Assembly (NCBI RefSeq): GCF_050586465.1
Contig: NZ_JBOCEG010000011.1
Location: forward strand, 1-28,243
DNA length: 28,243 nt
Reading direction: 5' to 3'
Source of the DNA: CAJXYS01 sp913063035
Lineage (GTDB): Bacteria; Pseudomonadota; Alphaproteobacteria; Rhodobacterales; Rhodobacteraceae
Below the pieces are notes generated by a model. The model saw nothing but the letters and a program-made list of their open reading frames with translations, was not told the DNA's origin and searched no databases. Positions 15,434 through 22,614 of this stretch are shown here, one piece after another (position 1 is the first letter of the stretch; every line of letters begins with the position of its first letter). A program made the position numbers and the translations under genes.

Positions 15434-16837
15434 ATGCGTTCGTGTTCCATCGCTTCCTTGATCTTGCCGCTGGCACTGGTTGCCGCGCTTGCCGCCCAGG
15501 CCAGCCCCGTGGGCGGCACGTCCTCGGCACTTTCCGACCGGCTGGCAGACGTCGTTCCGGACCGCATGGCGGCCGACGGCGTGACGGGCGCGGTCGTTGT
15601 CCTGATCGAGGGCGGTGCGGCTGCCTGGACCGGGGCCTTCGGCATGGCTGACGCAGGGCAGGGGCGTCCGATGACCGCCGATGCGCTGTTCCGCGTCGAA
15701 TCCATATCCAAGCCGGTCACGGCCTGGGGGGCGATGACGTTGGCCGAAGCCGGCCGGCTGGATCTCGATGCCCCGATCGCCGCGTGTCTGACCCGCTGGA
15801 CTTTGCCCGAGGCGGCCGGCCGGATCACGCCGCGCGCGCTTCTCAGCCACAGCGCGGGGCTCGGCCTGGGCGACTATGCCGCGCGCTTTCCGCCGGCCAG
15901 CGCGTTGCCCGCGCTGCCCGAGCATATCGCGCAGGACTTCAACCTGATCGCGGCGCCAGGATCGGGCTTTTCCTATTCCGACACCGGCTTCAACCTGGCT
16001 GAACTGGTAATCGAGGACTGCACGGGCGAGGATTTTGGCAAGCTGATGTACCGGGAGGTACTGTCGCCCCTCGGCATGACACGGTCGAGCTTCGACTGGC
16101 CCGGCGCGGAAATGCCCATCGGCCATGACCTGCGTGGGCGGCCAGTCGCGCCTTACGTCTATCCCGGGCGCGCCTCGGGCGGGCTTTTCGCGACGGCCGC
16201 CGACATCGCCCGCTTCACCGCGGCGGGCATGGCCGATGCAAACCAGGAGGTGTTGTCACCCGGGGGCGTCGCAGCCCTGCACCGGGCCGAGGTCGAGGTC
16301 GGCGGCCTGTTCGGTTTCGCCGCCCAAGGCTACGGACTGGGGCATTTCACCGAAACGCTGTCGGACGGGCGCGCGGCCGTCTGGCATGGCGGACAGGGCT
16401 ACGGCTGGATGAGCCACATGCATCTCGTGCCCGATACCGGCGACGGCATCGTGATCCTGTCGAACAGCCAGCGCGCCTGGCCGCTTTTCGCCATGATCCT
16501 GCGGGACTGGTCGGAAAGCCTGGGAGTGGCGCCGGTCGGCATGGCACGCGTTCTCTGGGCGGAGTGGTTGGCGCGGGGCGCCATCACGCTCTGTCTCGTG
16601 GTTGCAGCGTTGGGGGGCTGGACCGCCGTCCGCCGCACCCGGCGGCCCGCTATCCCACGCCTGATGGCGGGCGGGGCGGCGACGGCGCTGATCGCTTGGC
16701 CGATCTGGGCCGCGGCGCAAGACTACCTGTTCCTGTTCTCGATCCTTCCGGGTCTCTGGCCCTGGCTCGGTGCGGCGTCGGGACTCGCCGGCGCCGGGCT
16801 TGGCGCGCTGGCGCTTGCCCCGAGGCATGGGCGATGA
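15434..16837 (+). CDS. Membrane-anchored serine hydrolase of the class C beta-lactamase/PBP4* family
   Basis: This is a 467-residue protein. A signal peptide (residues 1-23, ending AAQA) leads into a periplasmic beta-lactamase-like domain. The nucleophile motif is Ser90-Ile-Ser-Lys93 in FRVESISKPVTAWGA. The second motif is Tyr-Ser-Asp in FSYSDTGFNLAEL, with Asp where Asn is usual. The third is His-Gly-Gly in AVWHGGQGYGWMS, in place of the Lys-Thr-Gly triad, as in many esterase or peptidase-like members. The last 90 residues hold about three membrane helices (ITLCLVVAALGG, AGGAATALIAWPIW and LGAASGLAGAGLGAL). A lactamase role is unlikely to be primary; cell-wall peptide or ester hydrolysis is more plausible. 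No coupling to the copper genes is visible. Confidence 0.86.
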   Translation: MRSCSIASLILPLALVAALAAQASPVGGTSSALSDRLADVVPDRMAADGVTGAVVVLIEGGAAAWTGAFGMADAGQGRPMTADALFRVESISKPVTAWGAMTLAEAGRLDLDAPIAACLTRWTLPEAAGRITPRALLSHSAGLGLGDYAARFPPASALPALPEHIAQDFNLIAAPGSGFSYSDTGFNLAELVIEDCTGEDFGKLMYREVLSPLGMTRSSFDWPGAEMPIGHDLRGRPVAPYVYPGRASGGLFATAADIARFTAAGMADANQEVLSPGGVAALHRAEVEVGGLFGFAAQGYGLGHFTETLSDGRAAVWHGGQGYGWMSHMHLVPDTGDGIVILSNSQRAWPLFAMILRDWSESLGVAPVGMARVLWAEWLARGAITLCLVVAALGGWTAVRRTRRPAIPRLMAGGAATALIAWPIWAAAQDYLFLFSILPGLWPWLGAASGLAGAGLGALALAPRHGR

Positions 16838-17189
16838 CGGGTTACACTGCACGGGGTCAGCCAAGGCGAAGTCAAAATCGACCGGCCGATGCCCCATTGG
16901 GCCACGCCCAATACTGCGGCGGCCGCCGTGGACAGGGTCTTTCTGACTGCATCCCCGAAGCTGCCATTCGCTTTGAGTAGTATGAAGGGCCGGTAGGGGC
17001 CGTGTGTGACGCTCGCCTTGGATACCCGCCGAGCATGAATATCGTTCAGCGAAGCATAGAAACGGGTCACCGACCGAGCGTCGCCGCTCTTTGAAGACCG
17101 CCGCGGAAAACTCGATGACCTATGAATCTTTATAATCCGTTTTGGGTCAGCCGCCATCGAACCCCTTTCTTTCGGGAAAGGAGACCCCG
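16838..17189. other. Gene-free stretch before the recombinase module
   Basis: No supportable gene was found: the minus-strand frame across it overlaps the hydrolase gene and shows no domain. A 37-nt block at 16965-17001 (CATTCGC ... GAAGG ... GGCC) recurs in related form at 24064-24100 in the same orientation. TTTATAAT near 17127-17134 is an AT-rich box that could be the -10 of the helix-turn-helix gene. Confidence 0.4.
17164..17181 (+). promoter_or_regulatory. Hairpin covering the ribosome site of the helix-turn-helix gene
   Basis: CCTTTC (17164-17169) and GAAAGG (17176-17181) form a perfect 6-bp stem with loop TTTCGG. The right arm includes AAGG of the AAGGAG Shine-Dalgarno, six bases before the ATG at 17190. 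Folding would reduce initiation. Confidence 0.4.
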
Positions 17190-17603
17190 ATGCAAGAACA
17201 CCACGACGACAAACCCCATGCATGCGTCCGGGAACAGGATCCGGTCTTTTCCCGGCTCTGGAGCCGGGCAGAGCTTCGGGCGCGCTGGAAGAAGGACGTC
17301 AGAGACAGCTTCTTCTACCGCGCCCAGCTTGACGGGCGCCTGCCCGCGCGCCGACGCGGCCGTACGGTCGGCTACGCCGAGCAGGACGTCTTCGCCTTCG
17401 AGGGCGGCCCGCCACCCGAGGGGCTGGAGGAGGCCTACCGCGCGGCCCTGATGCGGCCCGAAGATGTGGCCGCCCTCTGTCCATATCAGTCCGACACCAT
17501 CATCGCGAAAGCCCGCGCGGGCGAGCTCCCATGTCGCCGGATCGGCCGGGATTATCGCTTCGTGTCGGCAGAGGTCGCGCGCTGGCTCGAGGGCTGGTCA
17601 TGA
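17190..17603 (+). CDS. Tandem helix-turn-helix protein, candidate excisionase/regulator of the recombinase module
   Basis: This is a 137-residue basic protein starting at ATG 17190 behind AAGGAG. It appears to contain two MerR/excisionase-like winged helix-turn-helix units. The first, about residues 20-70, has the WSRAELRARWKKD helix pair and the LPARRRGRTVGYAEQDVFAF wing. The second, about residues 85-137, has MRPEDVAALCPYQSDTIIA followed by AGELPCRRIGRDYRFVSAE and a final VARWLEGW helix. The second half closely follows the HTH_17 layout used by Xis and AlpA proteins. It probably binds the repeated sites just upstream of the first recombinase gene and sets direction or expression of recombination. 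It precedes that gene by 227 bp. Confidence 0.68.
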   Translation: MQEHHDDKPHACVREQDPVFSRLWSRAELRARWKKDVRDSFFYRAQLDGRLPARRRGRTVGYAEQDVFAFEGGPPPEGLEEAYRAALMRPEDVAALCPYQSDTIIAKARAGELPCRRIGRDYRFVSAEVARWLEGWS

Positions 17604-17655
17604 GCGCCCCTGCCCCAGGTCTCGAGGCGCACCGCGCCGGCGGCCGTTCTGAACG

Positions 17656-17682
17656 GAAAACCCGGCAAATGACTGGGTTTTC
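17656..17682 (+). repeat. Perfect 8-bp inverted repeat
   Basis: GAAAACCC and GGGTTTTC are separated by 11 bases. A T-rich arm end makes it a possible terminator for the helix-turn-helix transcript. Confidence 0.5.
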
Positions 17683-17690
17683 GGCGCCGC

Positions 17691-17743
17691 GAACGAAACG
17701 CCCCCTCAAGTTTACGGCCCAAACCTCGGGGGGCGTTCCGTTC
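17691..17743. repeat. 15-bp inverted repeat upstream of the first recombinase
   Basis: GAACGAAACGCCCCC (17691-17705) pairs with GGGGGCGTTCCGTTC (17729-17743) with a single mismatch. The 23-nt loop holds a smaller GTTT/AAAC pair. It ends directly at the heptamer array. Confidence 0.65.
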
Positions 17744-17802
17744 ATCACCCGGTGAATGAACGGCCCGCCCCCCGGATGAACGGTCCACCCAACTGATGAA
17801 CG
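17739..17802. promoter_or_regulatory. Heptamer array with exact 20-bp pitch before the recombinase gene
   Basis: ATGAACG occurs at 17756, 17776 and 17796, each exactly 20 bp after the last, and once inverted (CGTTCAT) at 17739. The array ends 28 bp before the first recombinase start. Two-helical-turn spacing places all sites on one DNA face, as in operators or recombinase arm sites. Confidence 0.6.
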
Positions 17803-17830
17803 ATTTCACAACCATGAATGGAGGCCTTAC

Positions 17831-19693
17831 ATGCCTATCGACACCCTGCAAGACGTCTATCTCCGCCTTCCCCAGCTCTACACCGAGAGCTCCTGCGCAG
17901 CCTACAAGGCCGCCTTCAAGCGCGCCGAGAAGCTGACCGGCAAGAAGCTCGTCCAGATGCCCGCCGATGAGCGCGCCTGGTCGGAGATCGCCGCCGGTAT
18001 CGTCTGGGCCGGCGCCTTCAAGGCGTCCAGCCCGGAAGCCCGCCAGCGGGCCTTCGACACGTGGCGGAAGAAGATCGGCGCCGCGATCCGCAAAGCACGT
18101 GCGGCCGAGACCGAACCGACGCCCGAAGAGGCCGGCGTCGCTGCCGCCTGGGACCGGATCGCGGGCTATGTCGCAGAGGTCGAGAATACCTTCGATGCCG
18201 AGGGGACACGGATCCTGCCCAACATGTCCAGCCTCTCGATCGAGAACCTGCGCGCCCGTATCGGCGACCTGCACCCCGGCGATATCGACAACGCGGCCGC
18301 GGCCGCGCGCCTGCGAGCCATCCCTTCCGACAAGGTAGAGACCTTCCGAGGTTCCATCCGGTTCTTCGACCGGTTGGTACGAGAACAAAACATGCACGCC
18401 CCGATCGCGGGGCTCCTGCCCGACACCCCGATCGGCCCGCTGCCGATGCTTCGGGACGCGCCGATCGACTGGTCCTGCTTTCCCGAAAGCTTCCTCGAGT
18501 CTCGTGACAAAGCCATCAAGCGTGCCATCGGGGACCAGTCCCGCCGCGACCGGCGCGCGAGCCGCGCGGCCCGCCTTGCAGCAACCCGCCAGAACCGCCG
18601 GAAGGGTGCACGGCAGGTCCGCAACAAGGAAAACGCCCGCAAGACATATCTCGGTGCCCTCTCCTGGCTCGCGCGGCACGCGGAGAAAGACAGGGAGACC
18701 GTCTATGAAACCCCACGGCTCCAGGATCTTCTCGCACCGGACAAGATAGAGGCCGCCGCCATACGATACATCGCGCGGGCAGCGGAAGAGGACAGCACGA
18801 TCCAGGACCCGTTGCAGACCAGTTCGATGACGACCTACTTCAGCAGCCTCCTCAAGATTGCGCGGGCGAATGGATTCGACGAGGAGTTGATCTTCGATAT
18901 CGAAGACATCGCCGATGATCCGGAGTTCGCGAATGACCGCGACGGCGAGATGGCAGCCACCCGGGAGGCCTTCGTCAAGCTCATCGACCGCGATCCGGCC
19001 ATCGTGCGCGCCATCGTCACCGGGCCGCAAACCCTGGCGCGGGAGGCAAAGAGGGCGTTCAATCGCTGGGAGGAGCTTCCCGACCGCAAGCGCACGGAGG
19101 CACTCCATCTCTCGATGGCCGCAGCGATGATCGCAATCCAGCTCGCGCGCCCGCTCCGGACCCGCAACGTCAACGAGATGGTCGCCGATGGCGAGGGCGC
19201 GGATCTCCTCGCGCCGCGCCAGGCCGACGCCGGCGCCTGGATCGACATCGCCCGGCAGAACGTGAAGAACCGCAAGCCGATCGAGGGTCCGGTGCCGGGC
19301 TGGCTCTGGCAGGTCATCGCGAGCTGGATCGAGCATGGACGTCCGAAATGGATCGAGCGTCACAAGACGACCGGGTGCCATGATAACGGCGCACTCTTTC
19401 CCGGAACCAGGGGCGGCTCTCTCTCGCGCGCCGGCTTCAACAAGGCCTGGAACCGCGCCATGGCACGCCTCGGTCTCACGGGGCTCACGCCGCACATGAT
19501 GCGCCACGTGGCGGCAACCCTCTACCTTGCCAGGCACCCTGGCGACTACCCGGTCATCGCCGCGCTGCTCTGCGACAGCTACCGCACCGTGGAAAGATTC
19601 TACGCGCGTGGCGAGGGCCGCGCCGCCGCCGAGCTCTTCGCCCAGGTTCTGGCTGACCTGAACCCCACCCTCAACCTGAAAGGAGCCGCCTGA
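17831..19693 (+). CDS. Large tyrosine recombinase A of a two-recombinase module
   Basis: This is a 620-residue protein, much longer than typical 350-400-residue integrases because of a long N-terminal region (residues 1-420) rich in charged helices that probably binds DNA. The C-terminal catalytic domain shows the first Arg in LARPLRTRNVNEM (about Arg443), a candidate Lys in the QNVKNRKP region, and HxxR as His555-Met-Met-Arg558. The nucleophile is Tyr591 in YRTVERFYAR. The usual LGH histidine before the tyrosine is replaced: the aligned segment reads ALLCDSYRT, with Cys581 in the His position. A weak GGAGG (17821-17825) precedes the ATG. It ends in TGATG, overlapping recombinase B by one base, so the two are almost certainly co-produced. 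Confidence 0.82.
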   Translation: MPIDTLQDVYLRLPQLYTESSCAAYKAAFKRAEKLTGKKLVQMPADERAWSEIAAGIVWAGAFKASSPEARQRAFDTWRKKIGAAIRKARAAETEPTPEEAGVAAAWDRIAGYVAEVENTFDAEGTRILPNMSSLSIENLRARIGDLHPGDIDNAAAAARLRAIPSDKVETFRGSIRFFDRLVREQNMHAPIAGLLPDTPIGPLPMLRDAPIDWSCFPESFLESRDKAIKRAIGDQSRRDRRASRAARLAATRQNRRKGARQVRNKENARKTYLGALSWLARHAEKDRETVYETPRLQDLLAPDKIEAAAIRYIARAAEEDSTIQDPLQTSSMTTYFSSLLKIARANGFDEELIFDIEDIADDPEFANDRDGEMAATREAFVKLIDRDPAIVRAIVTGPQTLAREAKRAFNRWEELPDRKRTEALHLSMAAAMIAIQLARPLRTRNVNEMVADGEGADLLAPRQADAGAWIDIARQNVKNRKPIEGPVPGWLWQVIASWIEHGRPKWIERHKTTGCHDNGALFPGTRGGSLSRAGFNKAWNRAMARLGLTGLTPHMMRHVAATLYLARHPGDYPVIAALLCDSYRTVERFYARGEGRAAAELFAQVLADLNPTLNLKGAA

Positions 19694-21129
19694 TGTCGAC
19701 CCAGCCTAAGCCCCTCGAAGACCGTGCCCACGCGATCGCAAAGAAAATGCCGAGCGTCTCCGCCGATATCCGCCGGGCCGTTTATGAAGCTGCCCGTGGG
19801 GCGGAACTGAAGCCCCGCGGCATGCCGGCGGCCCTGGAGCGCTTCTACGCCCGGCTGGCGGCGGAGGGGCGGGCCCCGGAGCAAGTCCGGGCCGAGGACT
19901 TCGCTGCCGTCTCGGCGAGCCGCACCGCCTTCCGGACCCTGATGACGGCGCTCGCGCGCTTCGCCCCGGATGTACCGACGGCCGCAGCCCGCCCGGTCAA
20001 GGAGGAATGGGACCGCTGGCTCAACAGTCGCTACAACGCCAAGCCAAGGAAACCGCCGCGGTCGCGCCGGGTCGCTCTTGCGCCCGAGGACTGGCCGGAG
20101 CGCTGGCAGGCCGCCCTGCCCCGGCTTGAGCAGCGGGTTCGTCGCGGCGAAGAGCGGTATCGGCCGCTTGCGCCGACGTCGCGGGATTCCGTCATCCAAG
20201 CCGTGGGCATGTGCGCCACCGCCCGGCGGGCAGCGATGGAAACCGGTACGGCGCTCGGGGATTCGTTCTCGCCCGAGCTCGCCGAGGCCTTCCTCGCCTT
20301 CATGCTCGAGCGGGAAAACCCGAAGACCGGCGGACCGGTCTCCTATCGCACCATCGCCGATTACATGGAGCGGATCGCCAGCTTCGCCATCCGGGGCGGT
20401 CTCATGACGACCGATGGCGCGGAGACCTTCAGCGAGATCACCGCGGCCTGTCGCGAGGAGCAAGCGCTGGAGACACCGGCGAAACACGGGAAGGTCCGGG
20501 CCTTCATGGCCAAGCACGGGCTCGACAGCATTCTGGGGGCCGCGCTGGCGGCAAAGGAAGAAGCGGACAAGCTGCCTGCCCATAGCGCGGCGGCTTTGCG
20601 GCTGCGCCGGAAGGCCGTGATCTTCGCAATGCTGGTCAACGGCGCCGACCGCCAGGGCGATCTCTCGGGCTTCCGGATTGGCCACGAGATCAAGCGCCAT
20701 CCCGACGGGCTCTGGGAGCCGGCCTTCCGCCAGGCCAAGACGGGTCTCTGGAAGGAGAACGGCCCGCTCCTGCATCTGACGAGCCTGCTCATCGATGCGC
20801 ATATCCTCGAAGGCCGCCCGGCCTGGTGCCTCGGCGAACGGCTCCGCGCGCTCGACGGCTGTAATCTCATCAGTCTCACGCTCGAGCCGATGAGCACCTA
20901 TTACCCGTCGGCGCTTCTCAAAGAGGAGTTCGGGATCTCCGGTCATCTCCTGCGCACGCTCATCACCAACCTCCTGCGCCAGGAACGCCCCGACGCGGCC
21001 TGGGCCGTGCAGAAGCTCCTGGGTCATTCGTCGCGTTACATGCAGGAGACTTACCGGACCGAGTTTGCCGAGACCGCCGCGATCGGGAAGTACCACGCGG
21101 CGCTGGCCGATATGGTGAAAGCGGCCTGA
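19693..21129 (+). CDS. Tyrosine recombinase B of a two-recombinase module
   Basis: This is a 478-residue protein. The N-terminal 150 residues form a basic region with PPRSRRVALAPEDWPERW, followed by a core-binding-like helical part (residues 170-260). The catalytic domain carries Arg320 in VNGADRQGDLSGF, a Lys in FRQAKTGLWKE, His418-Leu-Leu-Arg421 in ISGHLLRTL, His445 in LLGHSSRYMQ and the nucleophile Tyr454 in QETYRTEF. The full RKHRHY set therefore seems present, unlike recombinase A. AGGAG (19681-19685) precedes the ATG at 19693, which overlaps the stop of recombinase A. The two products may act as a hetero-complex. A strong hairpin follows 60 bp after the stop. Confidence 0.82.
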   Translation: MSTQPKPLEDRAHAIAKKMPSVSADIRRAVYEAARGAELKPRGMPAALERFYARLAAEGRAPEQVRAEDFAAVSASRTAFRTLMTALARFAPDVPTAAARPVKEEWDRWLNSRYNAKPRKPPRSRRVALAPEDWPERWQAALPRLEQRVRRGEERYRPLAPTSRDSVIQAVGMCATARRAAMETGTALGDSFSPELAEAFLAFMLERENPKTGGPVSYRTIADYMERIASFAIRGGLMTTDGAETFSEITAACREEQALETPAKHGKVRAFMAKHGLDSILGAALAAKEEADKLPAHSAAALRLRRKAVIFAMLVNGADRQGDLSGFRIGHEIKRHPDGLWEPAFRQAKTGLWKENGPLLHLTSLLIDAHILEGRPAWCLGERLRALDGCNLISLTLEPMSTYYPSALLKEEFGISGHLLRTLITNLLRQERPDAAWAVQKLLGHSSRYMQETYRTEFAETAAIGKYHAALADMVKAA

Positions 21130-21188
21130 GCCATCGCGACGGGTTGTCTGTCTTTCTCTCGGGAGAGGATGGGCAAGGGCGCCCCGCC

Positions 21189-21236
21189 CGGGCGGGATCG
21201 GGACACGCGCCCGGTGACGCGTCCCGATCCCGCCCG
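21189..21236. repeat. Perfect 16-bp GC-rich inverted repeat
   Basis: CGGGCGGGATCGGGAC (21189-21204) and GTCCCGATCCCGCCCG (21221-21236) pair without a mismatch around a 16-nt loop, between recombinase B and the first small gene. There is no T run. It could stop or stabilise transcripts or be a recombination site. Confidence 0.7.
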
Positions 21237-21312
21237 AACCGGGCACCCTGAAGAAGAGGAGGTGGAGAGTGATTGACCGGCACTGATGCCGCTCGAAACA
21301 CAGGATTTCGCA

Positions 21313-21780
21313 ATGAACCCGTTCACCCATCACGGCGCAAACGAGTCCACGCCCGAGATCGAAGCCGCGCATGCCCTTGTGGCCGCGCGCCACGCTGTCC
21401 AGGACCTCGAGGCACTCCGCCCGCTCCTGCCCGGCACGCTCGAGAGCCTCCTCCGCGACTGCCGGCGGCACTTCATCGGTGGACGGCTCTTCACCGAGCG
21501 GGCGCGCCATGATCTCGAGACGCTCCGCGGCCACGTCGAGGCGCTGATCCGGCAGGAAAGCGTCGAGGGCCAGGAGAGCGTCGAAGTCGCGTCTTACGGC
21601 GGGGAGCCCGTGCTCGATACGCGCACCGTGGTCCGCCTCACGTGCACAGGGAGCGCGCTGCAGCGCACCTGGCACCCGGTCGCGCAGGTCCTCGCCCAGA
21701 TCGAGCGCGTACACGCGACGATCGCCGCTGAGGCCGAGGTGGAGCGCCTCAGGGCAAATGCCACCGCGACCGGAGACTAA
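21313..21780 (+). CDS. Unknown small protein of the recombinase module
   Basis: This is a 155-residue soluble protein with no recognised family. The sequence is mostly helical: an amphipathic start (ESTPEIEAAHALVAARHAVQDL) is followed by LRPLLPGTLESLLRDCRRHF. An acidic Gln/Val/Glu-rich linker (QESVEGQESVEVASYGGEP) comes next. A beta segment with TRTVVRLTCTG leads to a closing coiled-coil-like helix (VLAQIERVHATIAAEAEVERL). The ATG at 21313 has AGGA nine bases upstream. An ATG at 21286 in the same frame is an alternative, with GGAGG about 25 bases away. It follows recombinase B on the same strand, beyond the hairpin. An accessory role in the element is inferred only from location. Confidence 0.6.
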   Translation: MNPFTHHGANESTPEIEAAHALVAARHAVQDLEALRPLLPGTLESLLRDCRRHFIGGRLFTERARHDLETLRGHVEALIRQESVEGQESVEVASYGGEPVLDTRTVVRLTCTGSALQRTWHPVAQVLAQIERVHATIAAEAEVERLRANATATGD

Positions 21781-21820
21781 GAACCCACGACAACGCTGGC
21801 CGGCCTGGAGGACCGGCTGC

Positions 21821-21841
21821 ACGGGCGGTTCCGCCGCCCGT
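21821..21841 (+). terminator. Hairpin between the two small genes
   Basis: ACGGGCGG/CCGCCCGT is a perfect 8-bp stem with loop TTCCG, followed by CTTG. It may attenuate transcription into the next gene. Confidence 0.4.
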
Positions 21842-21885
21842 CTTGAAGCCCGCGCGTCAGGCACGGGCAAGAGAGGAGTGCTCTC

Positions 21886-22281
21886 ATGTTCGATACGACC
21901 CAGATCGCCCACCCGATCGCAGACCCGCGTACCGCAACCCGGGATCATACCCTGGCGCAGGCGCAAGACTACCTCGCCGACCACGGCGACGGCCTCATCG
22001 CGACCGCGCGCTGGCTCGGCGGGCCGAAAGCCGGCCAGGCCACTCTCGCGCTCATCTCCGAGATCGCCGAGGCTGAGAGCTGGCGCCCCCGCTTCACGGA
22101 ACGGCTCACCCGGCTGCACCGGCTGCTTACGCTCGAGTACGCCGATGATCCGGCGCATCCCTCCGCGCACGCCGTAGCGACGGTGTGCCCAGATGATCCG
22201 CGGGTCGATGCGGCGTGCAGGCATGCGGAGAACCTTTCTCGGATCAACGCCCGAGCGCCAAAGAGGCTTCAAAGATCCTGA
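21886..22281 (+). CDS. Unknown small protein at the end of the recombinase module
   Basis: This is a 131-residue protein of no recognised family. The first 100 residues look folded and helical: TRDHTLAQAQDYLADHGDGL, then ATARWLGGPKAGQATLALIS and FTERLTRLHRLLTLEYADD. The last 30 residues are Arg/Ala-rich without pattern and may be a tail created by fusion to unrelated sequence, since base composition falls sharply from about 22270. GAGAGGAG precedes the ATG at 21886, but GAGAG also pairs with CTCTC immediately before the ATG, which could mask it. Position suggests it belongs with the recombinases; function is unknown. Confidence 0.55.
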   Translation: MFDTTQIAHPIADPRTATRDHTLAQAQDYLADHGDGLIATARWLGGPKAGQATLALISEIAEAESWRPRFTERLTRLHRLLTLEYADDPAHPSAHAVATVCPDDPRVDAACRHAENLSRINARAPKRLQRS

Positions 22282-22486
22282 AAATTTTTCTTGGAGGCTC
22301 TTGCAACCCTCATGGGCCTCCATATCTCGAGGGTGCAATCAGGAAAACTCCCCCCGCGAAAACGCTGTATAGGGAATAAGGCGATACTCTTCGCCCAATC
22401 CTGATATCCCTCGGATCATGGAATGTAGCCGTTCAATTTTGATCGGGCTACAAAGCCTGAAGAGCGCACACAATTTGCGCTTTTTC

Positions 22487-22530
22487 CGATCACCCGAAAC
22501 CTTCGCGGGTGATCGAACAATCATCACCCG
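22487..22530. promoter_or_regulatory. Three-copy operator-like motif upstream of xis/int
   Basis: ATCACCCG occurs at 22489-22496, inverted (CGGGTGAT) at 22506-22513, and again direct at 22523-22530, with an equal 17-bp step. The first two are the ends of a perfect 10-bp inverted repeat (22487-22496 with 22506-22515). They lie 85-125 bp before the excisionase-like gene. Confidence 0.55.
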
Positions 22531-22614
22531 TCAGTCTACTGGTAGCACCTTGTTTCGGTTTTTGGTGCATGGGTGACGTTTGTCCTCCCAAAAAATAGAA
22601 ACGGAGACCAGCGC

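Larger units (their letters stand above)
17164..22281 (+). mobile_element. Paired tyrosine-recombinase module (HTH protein, two recombinases, two small proteins)
   Basis: Five same-strand genes sit between two gene-poor stretches: a tandem helix-turn-helix protein, two large recombinases that overlap by one base, and two small proteins of unknown family. Regulatory DNA with repeats precedes the first recombinase. Base composition is host-like, unlike the xis/int pair that follows. Two-recombinase units recall Tn554-type transposons or the gin operon of GInt islands, but the gene number and order differ. No terminal repeats marking the element's ends could be identified. Confidence 0.5.

Noticed and set aside
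17170..17181. 12-base match TTTCGGGAAAGG shared with 23951-23962, considered as an element end repeat
   Set aside because: A 12-base match is expected by chance several times in a window of this size and nothing around it extends.
16723..17223. 166-residue minus-strand frame before the recombinase module
   Set aside because: It overlaps the end of the serine hydrolase gene antisense and shows no coherent fold or family.
17600..17755. 51-codon frame overlapping the end of the HTH gene by ATGA
   Set aside because: It has no recognisable domain and runs through two inverted repeats, so the sequence is better explained as regulatory DNA.
19600..22338. 912-residue minus-strand frame across recombinase B
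   Set aside because: Antisense shadow; the plus-strand recombinase and small genes have motifs and ribosome sites, this frame has neither.
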